Source: Motiliproteus sp047633175 (GTDB lineage Bacteria; Pseudomonadota; Gammaproteobacteria; Pseudomonadales; Balneatricaceae). Taken from it: a stretch of DNA of 64,000 bases. The notes under the pieces were generated by a model that searched no databases, was not told where the DNA came from, and was given only the letters and a program-made list of their open reading frames with translations. This document shows positions 41,936 to 50,545 of this stretch, piece by piece. Both the position numbers and the translations under genes were made by a program. The stretch is from the NCBI GenBank assembly GCA_047633175.1, contig JBLIEQ010000002.1, forward strand, positions 1 to 64,000, written 5' to 3'. Every line of letters starts with the position of its first letter. The stretch's first letter is position 1.

Positions 41936-43087
41936 TTAACTCCTGGACTCCCAGCCAAACCCCCATCCAAGCGCTTCATCCATAGCCGTAAGGCCGCTAA
42001 AGTACCGATTTACACGCTCAATTTTAAATTGACCCTCTTGATTAATAAGCCGGGCTATAGCACAGGTCGTCTTTTCTTTACTGCCCTCATTAAGCCGTGT
42101 TTCAACAACGGGTTGATCAGCCATCTGTATTGTTACGACCGCCCTGGCCTCTGCCCAATTCGGAACGCCCTCATAAATAAACGTAAAGATCAGGATCTCT
42201 TCGATCTCATCCCATCTTTCACCGTTAAGGTGCAGCCATTGACCTTCGGCGACCGAAGCCGTTCGATCATTTCCCTGAAGCTGAATATAGGGAGGTTCCT
42301 TGACGCTGCCAACGTTTCCACCGAGTGCCTGTACGACACCCTTTCCATCACGTAGTTTTACAAAGGCTCCCAGATCAAGATGCAGGGGTTTGTTTCCACC
42401 AAAAAGAGCGCCGATCAAACCCGCCTGCTGTCTCTTTTGGTTCCAATTAAGATTGATCTTCATCAGTCCGTAATTGTTGGATTTTTTCTCGAGACTGATC
42501 GTTGGATCTGATGCTGTGAGGCTGATTTTACTGAGACCTGAAGATTTCGGTTCAGGGGTAGCAGAAGTAGCTGGGGGCTCAACGCTATCGTCGGATATCT
42601 CTACACCAAAGTGCTCTGCAAGAGGCTTTAACCCGCCATTAAAACCTTGAGAGACGAATCTAAATTTCCACTCATCATTGCGACGATACAGCTCACCAAG
42701 GATAAGTGCGGCTTCATTACGATCAGACATAACAACGTCTGCCTGAACTAAAACCTCAGATCCCTGAGCCACCTCAATACACACAGGTGCGAGTGATCTC
42801 AGGTTCCCTATATCAGCAGTTATCGTAAAGGCTATTTTTTTAACATCGTCTTTCAATCGTAAAAGATCTACCTCAAACAAGGTACTAAGACCTGAAGACG
42901 TTAAACAGATACTGTTATCATCGTTGTTCTTCTGAGCATAAAACACGAAATCGAGATCACTCCGTGTTTTACCATCCTCATAAAGCCTAAATGAGGCTAC
43001 GTCAGCCGCCTTTCCAGCACTCACCGTAACAGACAACAAATCAGTTGGGAGAGATATATTCCCACCGGGTGTTAACTTGGTAGCCAT
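41936..43087 (-). CDS. terA: TerA-like protein with TerD-type N-terminal half
   Basis: 383 residues from the ATG at 43087, seven bases after AAAGGAA; a frame to 43114 is longer but poorly placed. N-terminal half (about 1-170) has the TerD fold (GGNISLPTDLLSVTVSAG, LGELYRRNDEWKFRFVSQGF) but lacks the calcium-binding DLDAS. C-terminal half (about 205-383) begins GLMKINLNWNQKR, contains LGAFVKLRDG and TFIYEGVPNWAEARAVVTI, and ends EALGWGFGWESRS, typical of TerA. A serine/proline linker separates them. Last gene of the Ter cluster; role in tellurite/stress resistance, probably membrane associated with TerC. Confidence 0.82.
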   Translation of the reverse strand: MATKLTPGGNISLPTDLLSVTVSAGKAADVASFRLYEDGKTRSDLDFVFYAQKNNDDNSICLTSSGLSTLFEVDLLRLKDDVKKIAFTITADIGNLRSLAPVCIEVAQGSEVLVQADVVMSDRNEAALILGELYRRNDEWKFRFVSQGFNGGLKPLAEHFGVEISDDSVEPPATSATPEPKSSGLSKISLTASDPTISLEKKSNNYGLMKINLNWNQKRQQAGLIGALFGGNKPLHLDLGAFVKLRDGKGVVQALGGNVGSVKEPPYIQLQGNDRTASVAEGQWLHLNGERWDEIEEILIFTFIYEGVPNWAEARAVVTIQMADQPVVETRLNEGSKEKTTCAIARLINQEGQFKIERVNRYFSGLTAMDEALGWGFGWESRS

Positions 43088-43106
43088 CAAATTTCCTTTA
43101 TGCAGA

Positions 43107-43718
43107 TTATGCAAATTCTTTTATGAAAGTTTGTAGCGTGCCCTCCAATTTCTTGTCACTGGTCGATTGACCAATAGAGTTGAATTTCCATTCGTCGTTC
43201 TTTTTATAGAGCTTACCCATTATCATAGAAACTGAGCCAGAAAATGAAGCATCATTGGATATATCGAAGGTTGCATACAGGCTGTCTACCCGAGTTGGGG
43301 TTCCTTCATAGATTCTGATTGTGGCAAATGGGATCGCTTTAAAATCCTGACCCTGAAAGCTATTTAACACAAATGCTAACTGCTGTGCTTTGGGTGAAAG
43401 CCGTTCCAGATCGATCGTTATAATTTCATTATCGAGGCCGTCGTCGCCATCTAAGTCTCCAGTCCGATCATCGCCAGAATGGTTAACACCACCACATTTT
43501 GATTTCAGCTGGCCAAAATAGATAACATCGAGTAACTTTCCGTCACCATCAAACACACCTACCGAAGCATCTAAATCAACCGCTTCTTTCTTAATACCGC
43601 CGAAAAAACCTTTTTTCTCGATGGCGCCCCAATTAACCCCTACACACATTTTACGCAGATCAGAACCGTTTCCCTTTTTAAGAGATATACGTTGTCCTTT
43701 CTCTAGACTTATAGCCAT
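43107..43718 (-). CDS. TerD-family protein (TerZ/TerX-like)
   Basis: 203 residues. Starts MAISLEKGQRISLKKGNGSD; calcium-binding region VDLDASVGVF and SGDDRTGDLDGDDGLDNE; C-terminal MGKLYKKNDEWKFNSIGQS. The insertion GAIEKKGFFGGIKKE after VNW fits TerZ better than TerD. TerD proteins bind calcium and are thought to scaffold membrane-linked Ter complexes. 19 bp upstream of the TerA-like start, so co-transcribed. Confidence 0.85.
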   Translation of the reverse strand: MAISLEKGQRISLKKGNGSDLRKMCVGVNWGAIEKKGFFGGIKKEAVDLDASVGVFDGDGKLLDVIYFGQLKSKCGGVNHSGDDRTGDLDGDDGLDNEIITIDLERLSPKAQQLAFVLNSFQGQDFKAIPFATIRIYEGTPTRVDSLYATFDISNDASFSGSVSMIMGKLYKKNDEWKFNSIGQSTSDKKLEGTLQTFIKEFA

Positions 43719-43761
43719 TTTATTCCCCTTTAGATTTATTAATAATAGTCATATGGAAAGA

Positions 43762-43780
43762 TTTTAGACCGAATCTAAAA
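43762..43780. promoter_or_regulatory. AT-rich inverted repeat between CitE-like and TerZ-like genes
   Basis: TTTTAGA-CCGAA-TCTAAAA: perfect 7-bp arms with a 5-bp spacer in the 90-bp gap. It could be an operator or a weak processing hairpin. No T run follows, so it is not a standard terminator. Confidence 0.4.
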
Positions 43781-43808
43781 ATTAAACATAATTAGCAGAT
43801 CAGTCAAA

Positions 43809-44696
43809 CTAGGCAATTTCATAAAAATTATTTGCCAGCAAAAGCGTACGCTTTGCCCAATTAGAGTGGCAGGTACGTTCGAGCATTTGTCCGTCGAGTC
43901 GAAATACAGCTTTTACATTGTCTTTAAGAAGTTCTCTCGCTTTTTCTACATGCCCTTCAGTGTAGTTTACATACTCATTTTGAATTATATTTATTTGTGA
44001 TGGATGTATTGCAGTTTTATTTAAGAGTCCATAACTGATATCCCGCTTTATTTCCGATATAAGAGTGCTTCTATCATCAATAAAATCAAAAACAGGGGCG
44101 CTCAGTTCAAAGCCATAGGGGCGGAAAGCGATAACGAGCTGATCGATGATTGTCCTTAAAGGTGTCTCATAAGCAGTCATGCCCGGAAGCCGCTTGAGTC
44201 CCATTAGATTCATCAAATCATTACCGCCGATTCGAAGACAGAGCACATTATCAAAGCCGGCCAGCTGCTTGCGGATATGTGGCAAGGCCGTGGGATCGAG
44301 AACTTCTACAGATTCAAGTGTGGGCATAACACTGAAATTAACGTCTGTGCCAGAGAGTAAACGTTTGAATCCTGGTAAGGATCGGGAATCTGCTTTAGGG
44401 ATTACAAATCCATCAATCTTATCGATCCCCTCCATAGCGAGAATTTCGGCCAGCACCTCTATATTTCTTGGCCTGATAAAACGCAGTAAGGTGCGATCCC
44501 TGGAGAGAGATTTCAGTGATTCTTTAAGGTTTTCCAGTGCCGAGCTTAACTCAGAGTCATTGATTGCATCTTCGGTACAAAAAACGATCGAGCGTGCTCC
44601 TAAAATCCCGTGCTGCATCACTCTGCTTAACCTGGGGTGCGTGCACGGCGTGTAAAGGGTAGCCCCTAGCTGGAAGTAAGAGATGGGAGGATTCAT
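43809..44696 (-). CDS. CitE-like HpcH/HpaI aldolase-family lyase of Ter cluster
   Basis: 295 residues. TIM-barrel citrate-lyase-beta-like protein: HPRLSRVMQHGILGARSIVF, RFIRPRNIEVLAEILA, GFVIPKADSRSLPGF, LCLRIGGNDLMNLMG and LNKTAIHPSQINIIQNEYVN. These correspond to the family's substrate-arginine, Mg-binding glutamate/aspartate and HPSQ motifs. In ter operons such lyases occur with phosphoribosyltransferases and a HAD phosphatase in a predicted pathway for a nucleoside-like metabolite (Anantharaman, Iyer and Aravind proposal). Overlaps the stop of the next upstream gene by 4 bp. Confidence 0.82.
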   Translation of the reverse strand: MNPPISYFQLGATLYTPCTHPRLSRVMQHGILGARSIVFCTEDAINDSELSSALENLKESLKSLSRDRTLLRFIRPRNIEVLAEILAMEGIDKIDGFVIPKADSRSLPGFKRLLSGTDVNFSVMPTLESVEVLDPTALPHIRKQLAGFDNVLCLRIGGNDLMNLMGLKRLPGMTAYETPLRTIIDQLVIAFRPYGFELSAPVFDFIDDRSTLISEIKRDISYGLLNKTAIHPSQINIIQNEYVNYTEGHVEKARELLKDNVKAVFRLDGQMLERTCHSNWAKRTLLLANNFYEIA

Positions 44697-45811
44697 ACGC
44701 CGCTACCCTTGATGACGTCTTTTATCATTGCACACGCCTCAAATGGCATATCCGGGTGCTCCAGCAGAACGATATTTTTTTCAGTGCATAACTGAATAAG
44801 ATGAGCCACATCAACGCTGCTTCTATCTTTGACAAGCAGCAGGTCTGGAACGCGGCGAAGCATGACCCGCGTCGATTCTGCAATACCTGGTTTAATCCTG
44901 TTTATATCACTAATACCGTACTCTGCTTGGACATAGGCTATAAATTTGCTGGTTATAGTTTGTCTATGCAGCCTCGAAATAGGATTTATGGGTGCACAGT
45001 TGTTCCTGTTGAGGTGTCGGGCTATCTTTTCTATAAACCAATCTGAGTAATCATATTCAAACAGATGCTCATAGTTCACACAACCATGAAAATCTCCTGC
45101 GCCAATCTCACTGTTGAGAATAGAGCGCGAAACCAAACCTGAAACGGTTGAGTTCATCAGTGCACTGGGTATGGTGTAGTCAGAATAAGTAGCTGAAAAA
45201 TCAGCACTTCCTCCGATATCTGAGACGACAAACAACTCATCAGGAATAGTCGTATTGCGACGGGCATTGTAACGAGCAATGGATGTTTTAAGCTCTCGAG
45301 TGATCGTTCCTTTAGCGGTCCAGCCGTCAATAAAGACGATCGACTCTGGGTCGACGCCTTGCACCTGTAACAGGTAGTCTAGGGCTGTTTCGTCAATGCC
45401 TCTATCTCTTATGATGCTGATGCTGAAATGATGACAGGGGCGCTCCAGGTGCAGGCTAAGGGCACGTTTTACCAAGACCCCTATAGGGGTTCCCGCACGG
45501 GCAAGAGAAACAAGGCAAACTGCACCCTGTCTGTATTCGGCAATTAACTTCGCTAATGCCATGATCTCCTCTGCCAGTCGGTACTGATAGGCCTCAGTCA
45601 TCTCCAAAAACAGACGCGTGTACTGTTCAGTGGGTGGTAGCTCTTTATGGATCAATTCTGAATAATGCAGACTTCCATCTTGGATCAGCTGTTCTTTGTC
45701 TTCGATAGTCCGGTAGTCAGGGACTATGGGCTTTAGAAGGAACAGACAATCATCTCGACTGTAGCTACCTTGGATTGGTTTTGGAAAACCGTTCATGCGG
45801 GTCATCATCAT
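44693..45811 (-). CDS. StiP-type phosphoribosyltransferase-like protein with PELOTA domain
   Basis: 372 residues. The central region (about 95-250) has a phosphoribosyltransferase-like fold with VCLVSLARAGTPIGVLVKR and the PRPP-loop-like VFIDGWTAKGTITREL. The C-terminal ~70 residues (DLLLVKDRSSVDVAHLIQLC) resemble the PELOTA RNA-binding domain. The family is annotated as cysteine protease StiP in some databases, but the visible motifs favour a transferase. Component of the predicted Ter-linked metabolite pathway. Starts MMMTRMNG, with alternative starts at the second, third or sixth codon; overlaps HAD and CitE-like genes by 4 bp each. Confidence 0.8.
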   Translation of the reverse strand: MMMTRMNGFPKPIQGSYSRDDCLFLLKPIVPDYRTIEDKEQLIQDGSLHYSELIHKELPPTEQYTRLFLEMTEAYQYRLAEEIMALAKLIAEYRQGAVCLVSLARAGTPIGVLVKRALSLHLERPCHHFSISIIRDRGIDETALDYLLQVQGVDPESIVFIDGWTAKGTITRELKTSIARYNARRNTTIPDELFVVSDIGGSADFSATYSDYTIPSALMNSTVSGLVSRSILNSEIGAGDFHGCVNYEHLFEYDYSDWFIEKIARHLNRNNCAPINPISRLHRQTITSKFIAYVQAEYGISDINRIKPGIAESTRVMLRRVPDLLLVKDRSSVDVAHLIQLCTEKNIVLLEHPDMPFEACAMIKDVIKGSGV

Positions 45812-46560
45812 TGTCCTAACTGCTTATCGATCTGACTTCCCTTAGGGAGCATGACGAATTGAGTTTCACGCATAAAAGGAATATCGGAAACACTGTCACC
45901 GAGGCCAATCAGCAAGTCGTTAGTTTTTACACCCAGGGAACGCATCACAAACTGGACAGCCCCAAGTTTAGAGGTATAAGGCATCATCAGTGCCATGTTA
46001 CGGCCGTTTTGATGCCATTTAGCGCCTTGAGGTAGCAGAGGATCCAGCGCACTCTTCAGGGTGACCAGGGGAGAGAAATCCTCCTCACACTTGATGCTCA
46101 GGTAAGCAGGCACAGCATAATCGATAATTATCCTGCAACGGGCATTAAGATTTTGTTTAGAAATAACCTCATTCGCGTACCTATCGATCTCATTCAGAAC
46201 CCTAAGCGCGTCTTCCAGATCATGGTTTGAATGGAGATGATCGAGCCAATCCGGGCAGGGGGTATTATCCTCTTTTAAGACAAGCGCCCCGTGGGATACG
46301 ATTCGATAGCTGTTGAAGAAGGGTAATAAGACGCGCCCTGTAGCCTCGGTATTACGCCCCGTCACCGGAATGATAGTGGCCCCGCCAGCATCGAAAAGTT
46401 TGAGTAGCGTTAACTGATGTGACCCTGTGAATGAAAGAGGCCGGCCCTCTTTACAGAGTGCACCGACCTCGGCATGTACGCCAGCAGGAATCTTTTTGCT
46501 GGTCTGAATCAGAGTGTCATCCAAGTCAGTAAATATAAATGTACGAGAATCAGGACTCAT
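45808..46560 (-). CDS. HAD-family phosphatase of Ter cluster
   Basis: 250 residues from the ATG at 46560 (MSPDSRTFIFTDLDDTLIQT), which overlaps the upstream gene by 11 bp; the frame extends to 46653 but inside that gene. HAD motif I is FTDLDDTL, motif II TGRN, and motif IV GLGDSVSDIPFM, with a C2-type cap as in sucrose-phosphate phosphatases. Likely removes a phosphate from the intermediate made by the neighbouring phosphoribosyltransferases. Part of the tightly overlapping four-gene block. Confidence 0.85.
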   Translation of the reverse strand: MSPDSRTFIFTDLDDTLIQTSKKIPAGVHAEVGALCKEGRPLSFTGSHQLTLLKLFDAGGATIIPVTGRNTEATGRVLLPFFNSYRIVSHGALVLKEDNTPCPDWLDHLHSNHDLEDALRVLNEIDRYANEVISKQNLNARCRIIIDYAVPAYLSIKCEEDFSPLVTLKSALDPLLPQGAKWHQNGRNMALMMPYTSKLGAVQFVMRSLGVKTNDLLIGLGDSVSDIPFMRETQFVMLPKGSQIDKQLGQ

Positions 46561-47677
46561 CGAGCATCTTCTCTGTTGTTCGTTCATCTGTATACTGCCT
46601 GGCAAGCTCGTGATGAATGTATTCCATCTTATCTTCAAGCAAGACCCTAACACGCCGGTCCTGGCTCGCTAAGTTGTATATAAAATGTCGGACAGGACGC
46701 TCATCCACACGAAATGAATCTGCTGTGACAATAGGCCCCCCAGGCTGAATAGGTGAGCGAGTCGTTGATTGAAAAAGCACATCCCGGCCCTTCAGTTCCT
46801 CATGCTCTGCTATCAGAAATGGGATGTATAGGTGTTCTCCATTTCCTACAACAGTGAGCGGTTCCTCTCCATCTTCTGCTGGGAGGGACTCTTGATAGGG
46901 CATTTTAATCGCTCGACGGCCAAAATTGTCGCTACCGTAGCCGCAACTTTCTTTGTCTACGAAATCAGGTAGTTGCACTTTATATTCAGGATCCGGCGCG
47001 AATGAAAAAGTGCCTTCGAGTAAACTGATATAGCGAACGGGCACGTCCAGCTGTTCAAACTGTTTACGTTTTTCATCGTCTAACCAACTGACGAGGCTTA
47101 CGATAACAATCTCTTTGAGATTTTTTAATTTCGGGCTGAGTTTGGTCGCCAGTAATTGCAGCGTTCGTCCTGTCGATATTTCATCGTCAACCAACACCAG
47201 GCGTTCGACTGCTTCTATCTCACTTTTTATGCTGTGAAAAGGCTCATAAAGAATATGATCGACCGCATGACTATGCGTTTCATCGAGCGTTAACCACTGA
47301 GGGCTATCTATCTCATGACGCGTCGTATGCTGGTAGATAACGGAGTCGATCTGCTTTTTACTAAGGCTATCGGCAACACCCGCCGCTAGTCCTGTGGCCG
47401 TTTCAGCCATGCCGACGACATAGGTTGCTGGCCCCGTCTCTATTAATGCCGCCAATTCGTTATAGGTTTCACGCATTTTTGCAGGACGTACAGGGATGTG
47501 TTTGCCCAGTACCCTGGAGACAAAAAGGTAGCCGCGTTTAGGGTTCTTGCGGCTCGCAAAAGAAAGAAGCTCAGAGAGAGGGTGTCTGGCGTTAACGATG
47601 CTAATCGTTAATAACCCCGCTTCTATTGCGTAAAGCCCTCCATTCGTCGGTGTAACAGACTGCGTTACAAACGGCAT
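46550..47677 (-). CDS. Phosphoribosyltransferase with TRSP domain
   Basis: 375 residues from the ATG at 47677, eight bases after TTAGGA; an ATG three codons earlier overlaps that site. (Residue numbers below count from the earlier ATG.) N-terminal phosphoribosyltransferase with YVVGMAETATGLAAGVAD (89-106) and PRPP loop VLVDDEISTGRTL (164-176); the C-terminal TRSP domain has TTRSP at 308-312 and RPVRHFIYNLASQDR. This domain pair is characteristic of ter-associated biosynthetic operons. First gene of the four-gene block, downstream of terD with a terminator and a 19-bp repeat array between. Confidence 0.85.
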   Translation of the reverse strand: MPFVTQSVTPTNGGLYAIEAGLLTISIVNARHPLSELLSFASRKNPKRGYLFVSRVLGKHIPVRPAKMRETYNELAALIETGPATYVVGMAETATGLAAGVADSLSKKQIDSVIYQHTTRHEIDSPQWLTLDETHSHAVDHILYEPFHSIKSEIEAVERLVLVDDEISTGRTLQLLATKLSPKLKNLKEIVIVSLVSWLDDEKRKQFEQLDVPVRYISLLEGTFSFAPDPEYKVQLPDFVDKESCGYGSDNFGRRAIKMPYQESLPAEDGEEPLTVVGNGEHLYIPFLIAEHEELKGRDVLFQSTTRSPIQPGGPIVTADSFRVDERPVRHFIYNLASQDRRVRVLLEDKMEYIHHELARQYTDERTTEKMLDES

Positions 47678-47699
47678 TTGTAGCATCCTAATAAATAAT

Positions 47700-47735
47700 A
47701 AAATAAAAAGAGCCGGTCTAATGCCGGCACTTTTT
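47700..47735 (-). terminator. Terminator-like hairpin downstream of terD
   Basis: Stem GCCGG/CCGGC (47712-47716 and 47724-47728) extended by flanking A-T pairs, with T-rich tails on both strands (CTCTTTTTATTTTATT on the minus strand). It would separate terE-terD transcripts from the biosynthetic block, at least partially. Confidence 0.65.
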
Positions 47736-47841
47736 TCTTAGCCTGCGGCTCTTCTGTAAACCCGCGGCTCTTTAATTAACCCGCGGATCTTTTCTTTACC
47801 AGCGGCTCTGTTTTTAACCAGCGGCTTTTTTCTTAACCTGC
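47726..47841. repeat. 19-bp tandem array (6 units) starting inside the terD stop
   Basis: On the minus strand the units read GC.GGTTAA.......AGCC: 47823-47841, 47804-47822, 47785-47803, 47766-47784 and 47747-47765 are each exactly 19 bp, and 47726-47746 is 21 bp. They diverge by about 25 percent. The first unit contains the last terD codon and its TAA, so the array seems to derive from the gene end. Confidence 0.9.
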
Positions 47842-48411
47842 ATTAATGCCATACTCACGCGCCATAGCACCCAGACCACCTTGATAGCCTGCACCTACGG
47901 CACGGAACTTCCACTCGCCACTGTGACGGTAGAGTTCACCAAAGATCATGGCCGTCTCGACGCTGTAGTCCTCCGTTAAGTCATAACGACAGACCTCTTC
48001 ATTAGTTTCGTCATTAACAACGCGAATGAAGGCGTTAGCGACCTGGCCGAAGTTTTGCTTTCTCGCTTCGGCGTCATGAATCGTAACAGCGACGGCGACC
48101 TTATCGATATCGGCAGGAATGAGTGTCAAGTTAACCTTTATGGCTTCATCGTCGCCATCGCCTTCTCCGGTGACATTGTCACCGGTATGTTCAACAGATC
48201 CGCATTTTGATTTCAGTTGATTGTAAAAAATAAAGTCCTGCTCGCCACGTGTTTTACCGTCTGCGTTAAGCAAAAAAACACTGGCGTCTAAGTCGAATCC
48301 TGATCCGTCAGTAGCTCGCTCGTCCCATCCTAGACCAATCAGAAGCTTCTTCATGCCGGGGGCGACTTTGTCTAACGAAATGTTTCCACCTTTAGATAGT
48401 GAAACAGCCAT
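47833..48411 (-). CDS. terD: Tellurium resistance protein TerD
   Basis: 192 residues, exact family length. MAVSLSKGGNISLDK start, calcium-binding FDLDASVFLL (D40, D42), EHTGDNVTGEGDGDDE loop, DAEARKQNFGQV and FGELYRHSGEWKFRAVGAGY. These features are canonical for TerD. It binds calcium and, with TerC at the membrane, supports tellurite, phage and oxidative stress resistance in enterobacteria. 50 bp downstream of the paralogue at 48462. Confidence 0.93.
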   Translation of the reverse strand: MAVSLSKGGNISLDKVAPGMKKLLIGLGWDERATDGSGFDLDASVFLLNADGKTRGEQDFIFYNQLKSKCGSVEHTGDNVTGEGDGDDEAIKVNLTLIPADIDKVAVAVTIHDAEARKQNFGQVANAFIRVVNDETNEEVCRYDLTEDYSVETAMIFGELYRHSGEWKFRAVGAGYQGGLGAMAREYGINAG

Positions 48412-48461
48412 TTTATTCTCCTTTCATAAAATTGAGACCGAGGTCTCCTGATGAGTATCTA

Positions 48462-49037
48462 TTACGCATTTAAACCATAGGTGGCTAACAGGGCAGCTAG
48501 CCCTCCAGCAAAACCATCCCCTTTAGCTGCAAATCGCCACTCGCCATCCTTTTTATAGAGTTCACCGAAAATCAGGGATGTTTCTGAACTGTAGTCTTCA
48601 GTCAGGTCATAGCGGGCAATTTCTTTATCGTCATCAAGATTGCTGATGCGGATAAACGCATTATCGACAGCGCCGAAATTTTGTTTGCGCTGCTCTGCGT
48701 CGTGTATCGTTACTGCGACAAGTAATTTGCTTACGTTCTCGGGAAGTGTGGCCAGGTTGACGGTGATGACTTCGTCATCGCCTTCGCCTTCGCCGGTCAG
48801 GTTATCGCCCAGGTGCTCAACGGATCCGCACACCGACTTCTTGGCATTGTAATAGATGAAGCCTTCACTACCGATGGCCTTCTCGTCCGTTCCCAGCATC
48901 AGAACAGATGCGTCCAAATCAAATGAATTGCCATCTGTTTTTCTAACATCCCAACCAAGGCCCAAGTGGAGTTTACTTAGCCCTGGCGCTTCCTTTTCCA
49001 GGTTTATTCGTCCGCCCTTACTTAAATTAATTGACAT
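48462..49037 (-). CDS. terE: TerD-family protein, TerE-like
   Basis: 191 residues, closely related to the neighbouring TerD (about half identical by eye). FDLDASVLML, LGDNLTGEGEGDDE, HDAEQRKQNFGAV and FGELYKKDGEWRFAAKGDGF are present. The order terE then terD is reversed relative to the usual terZABCDE plasmid operon. The symbol rests on similarity and position, so TerD paralogue is the safer name. Preceded by a 430-bp AT-rich control region. Confidence 0.8.
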   Translation of the reverse strand: MSINLSKGGRINLEKEAPGLSKLHLGLGWDVRKTDGNSFDLDASVLMLGTDEKAIGSEGFIYYNAKKSVCGSVEHLGDNLTGEGEGDDEVITVNLATLPENVSKLLVAVTIHDAEQRKQNFGAVDNAFIRISNLDDDKEIARYDLTEDYSSETSLIFGELYKKDGEWRFAAKGDGFAGGLAALLATYGLNA

Positions 49038-49467
49038 ATGTAACTTTCCTTTGTGTAGATTTCTAAAATCCTGAAAATATTAAAGTTGTACTCGATGCCC
49101 CTGTCTGTTTTAAATATCGACTTGCGACAGAAATAAAATGTACATTATATAATAATTCTTAATTGCCACCATCCTGCTAAATTTAGCGTAGGACCCTCTT
49201 TGACAACAAATTATTGTCTGATCGATATCCAGGCGACTCGTCTGCTGCCGGTCGCTCGGCCTATTTTAAGTTAGCCGCACGTCAAACTCATATAAGTAAG
49301 ATGCATCAACAGCAGATAAGTTTCATAGGGGCTATTTTTATTTTCTGGCGCAACCCGCTACGCAAAAAGACTACCGTATAATTATTTACGCAGCAAGCCA
49401 CTCTAAAAGAGATCCCTAATCAGGACCCTTAATCAGGGCTTCGTGAAATCAAAAAGAGCGAGTTTCA
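49038..49467. promoter_or_regulatory. AT-rich control region upstream of terE-terD
   Basis: 430 bp without a gene. On the minus strand a TATAAT box (complement of 49144-49149) lies about 105 bp before the terE ATG, but I see only a weak -35. An inverted repeat GACAA-N7-TTGTC at 49202-49218 may be an operator. Near the terC end TAATCAGG is directly repeated (49419 and 49432). No hairpin with a T run is obvious after terC. Confidence 0.4.
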
Positions 49468-50496
49468 TTAAACTGCTTCCTCAATGACCTTCGCGTCGTC
49501 ATCTTCAGGCCAGATTACAGAAGCCAGGACGCCGAGGCCAATAAAGCCTAGGACTACATACAGAGAAATATCGTGAGGGATATGGAGTATATCCATGCCG
49601 AACGTTTTTTCGATGCCGCTGATACCTAGCTTTACTGCGATAAACACCAGCACCAGCGCAACCCCTTTTTCCAAGTGGCACAGGTACCTAGCAGCTACTG
49701 CCAGCATAAAATAGAGGCTTCTTAGCCCCAGAATGGCAAAAATAACTGCCGCATACACTAATAGCGGTTCCTGGGTGATAGCAATAATCGCAGGTACGGA
49801 ATCGAATGAGAATACGATGTCTGAAACTTCAATACAGATCAGACACAGGAACATCGGTGTGGCGTAAAAAGCCCCTTTGCGAGCGATATTCAGACTAGGA
49901 TCATTTTTTTCCAATTCTACGACCGTACTCCGGCTAACAAAAAAACTCTTACCCTGTAACCGAGGTAGGATCGGCAATATCTTTTTAGTAAACCTGACAC
50001 TCCAATGGGTGCTGTAATCTTCCACTTCAGCATCATCACTGCCTTTAAACATCAACCAGGCAGTCCAGGCAACGACGGCAGCAAAGGCTATTTCAATCCA
50101 AGGCGTCATACCAAACAGGGTTGTCCCTGCTGCTATAAATATTCCTCGAAAGAAGAGCGCGCCTATGATTCCATAATAAAGTATCCGATGCTGCAGAATA
50201 CCTTTAATACCGAACGCTGCAAAGATCGCGACGAATACCATCATATTGTCGATCGACAGACTTTTTTCAAGCGCATAACCTGCCATAAACAGACTAGCGT
50301 ACTCGTCACCATATCGGAAACCGAGGTAGTAATAGAATGCGATTGCGAGACCTATCCAGAACGCCGTCCAGAAGGTGGCGTCCTTGAAGCTGATGTCTGT
50401 TTTGTTTCGATGAGAATACAGGTCAACATATACGCTAACGCCCACCACACTCAGTAGTACTATTATCAATTCAAGTGGAAAACCTAGTGGTTCCAT
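49468..50496 (-). CDS. terC: Tellurium resistance membrane protein TerC
   Basis: 342 residues with about nine membrane helices. Family signatures are KSLSIDNMMVFVAIFAAFG near the second/third helix and EVSDIVFSFDSVPAIIAIT, both with conserved acidic residues that may bind metal. Ends in an acidic cytoplasmic tail (PEDDDAKVIEEAV). TerC is the integral membrane hub of Ter complexes and belongs to a family implicated in manganese export. Lies 48 bp downstream of terB. Confidence 0.94.
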   Translation of the reverse strand: MEPLGFPLELIIVLLSVVGVSVYVDLYSHRNKTDISFKDATFWTAFWIGLAIAFYYYLGFRYGDEYASLFMAGYALEKSLSIDNMMVFVAIFAAFGIKGILQHRILYYGIIGALFFRGIFIAAGTTLFGMTPWIEIAFAAVVAWTAWLMFKGSDDAEVEDYSTHWSVRFTKKILPILPRLQGKSFFVSRSTVVELEKNDPSLNIARKGAFYATPMFLCLICIEVSDIVFSFDSVPAIIAITQEPLLVYAAVIFAILGLRSLYFMLAVAARYLCHLEKGVALVLVFIAVKLGISGIEKTFGMDILHIPHDISLYVVLGFIGLGVLASVIWPEDDDAKVIEEAV

Positions 50497-50522
50497 TCTA
50501 CTACCTAATCAATTAATTAATA

Positions 50523-50545
50523 CAGCTACACAGCTACACAGCTAT
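50523..50545. repeat. 8-bp tandem repeat in the terB-terC gap
   Basis: CAGCTACA at 50523 and 50531 with a third copy CAGCTAT at 50539, adjoining the terB stop codon. Confidence 0.85.
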
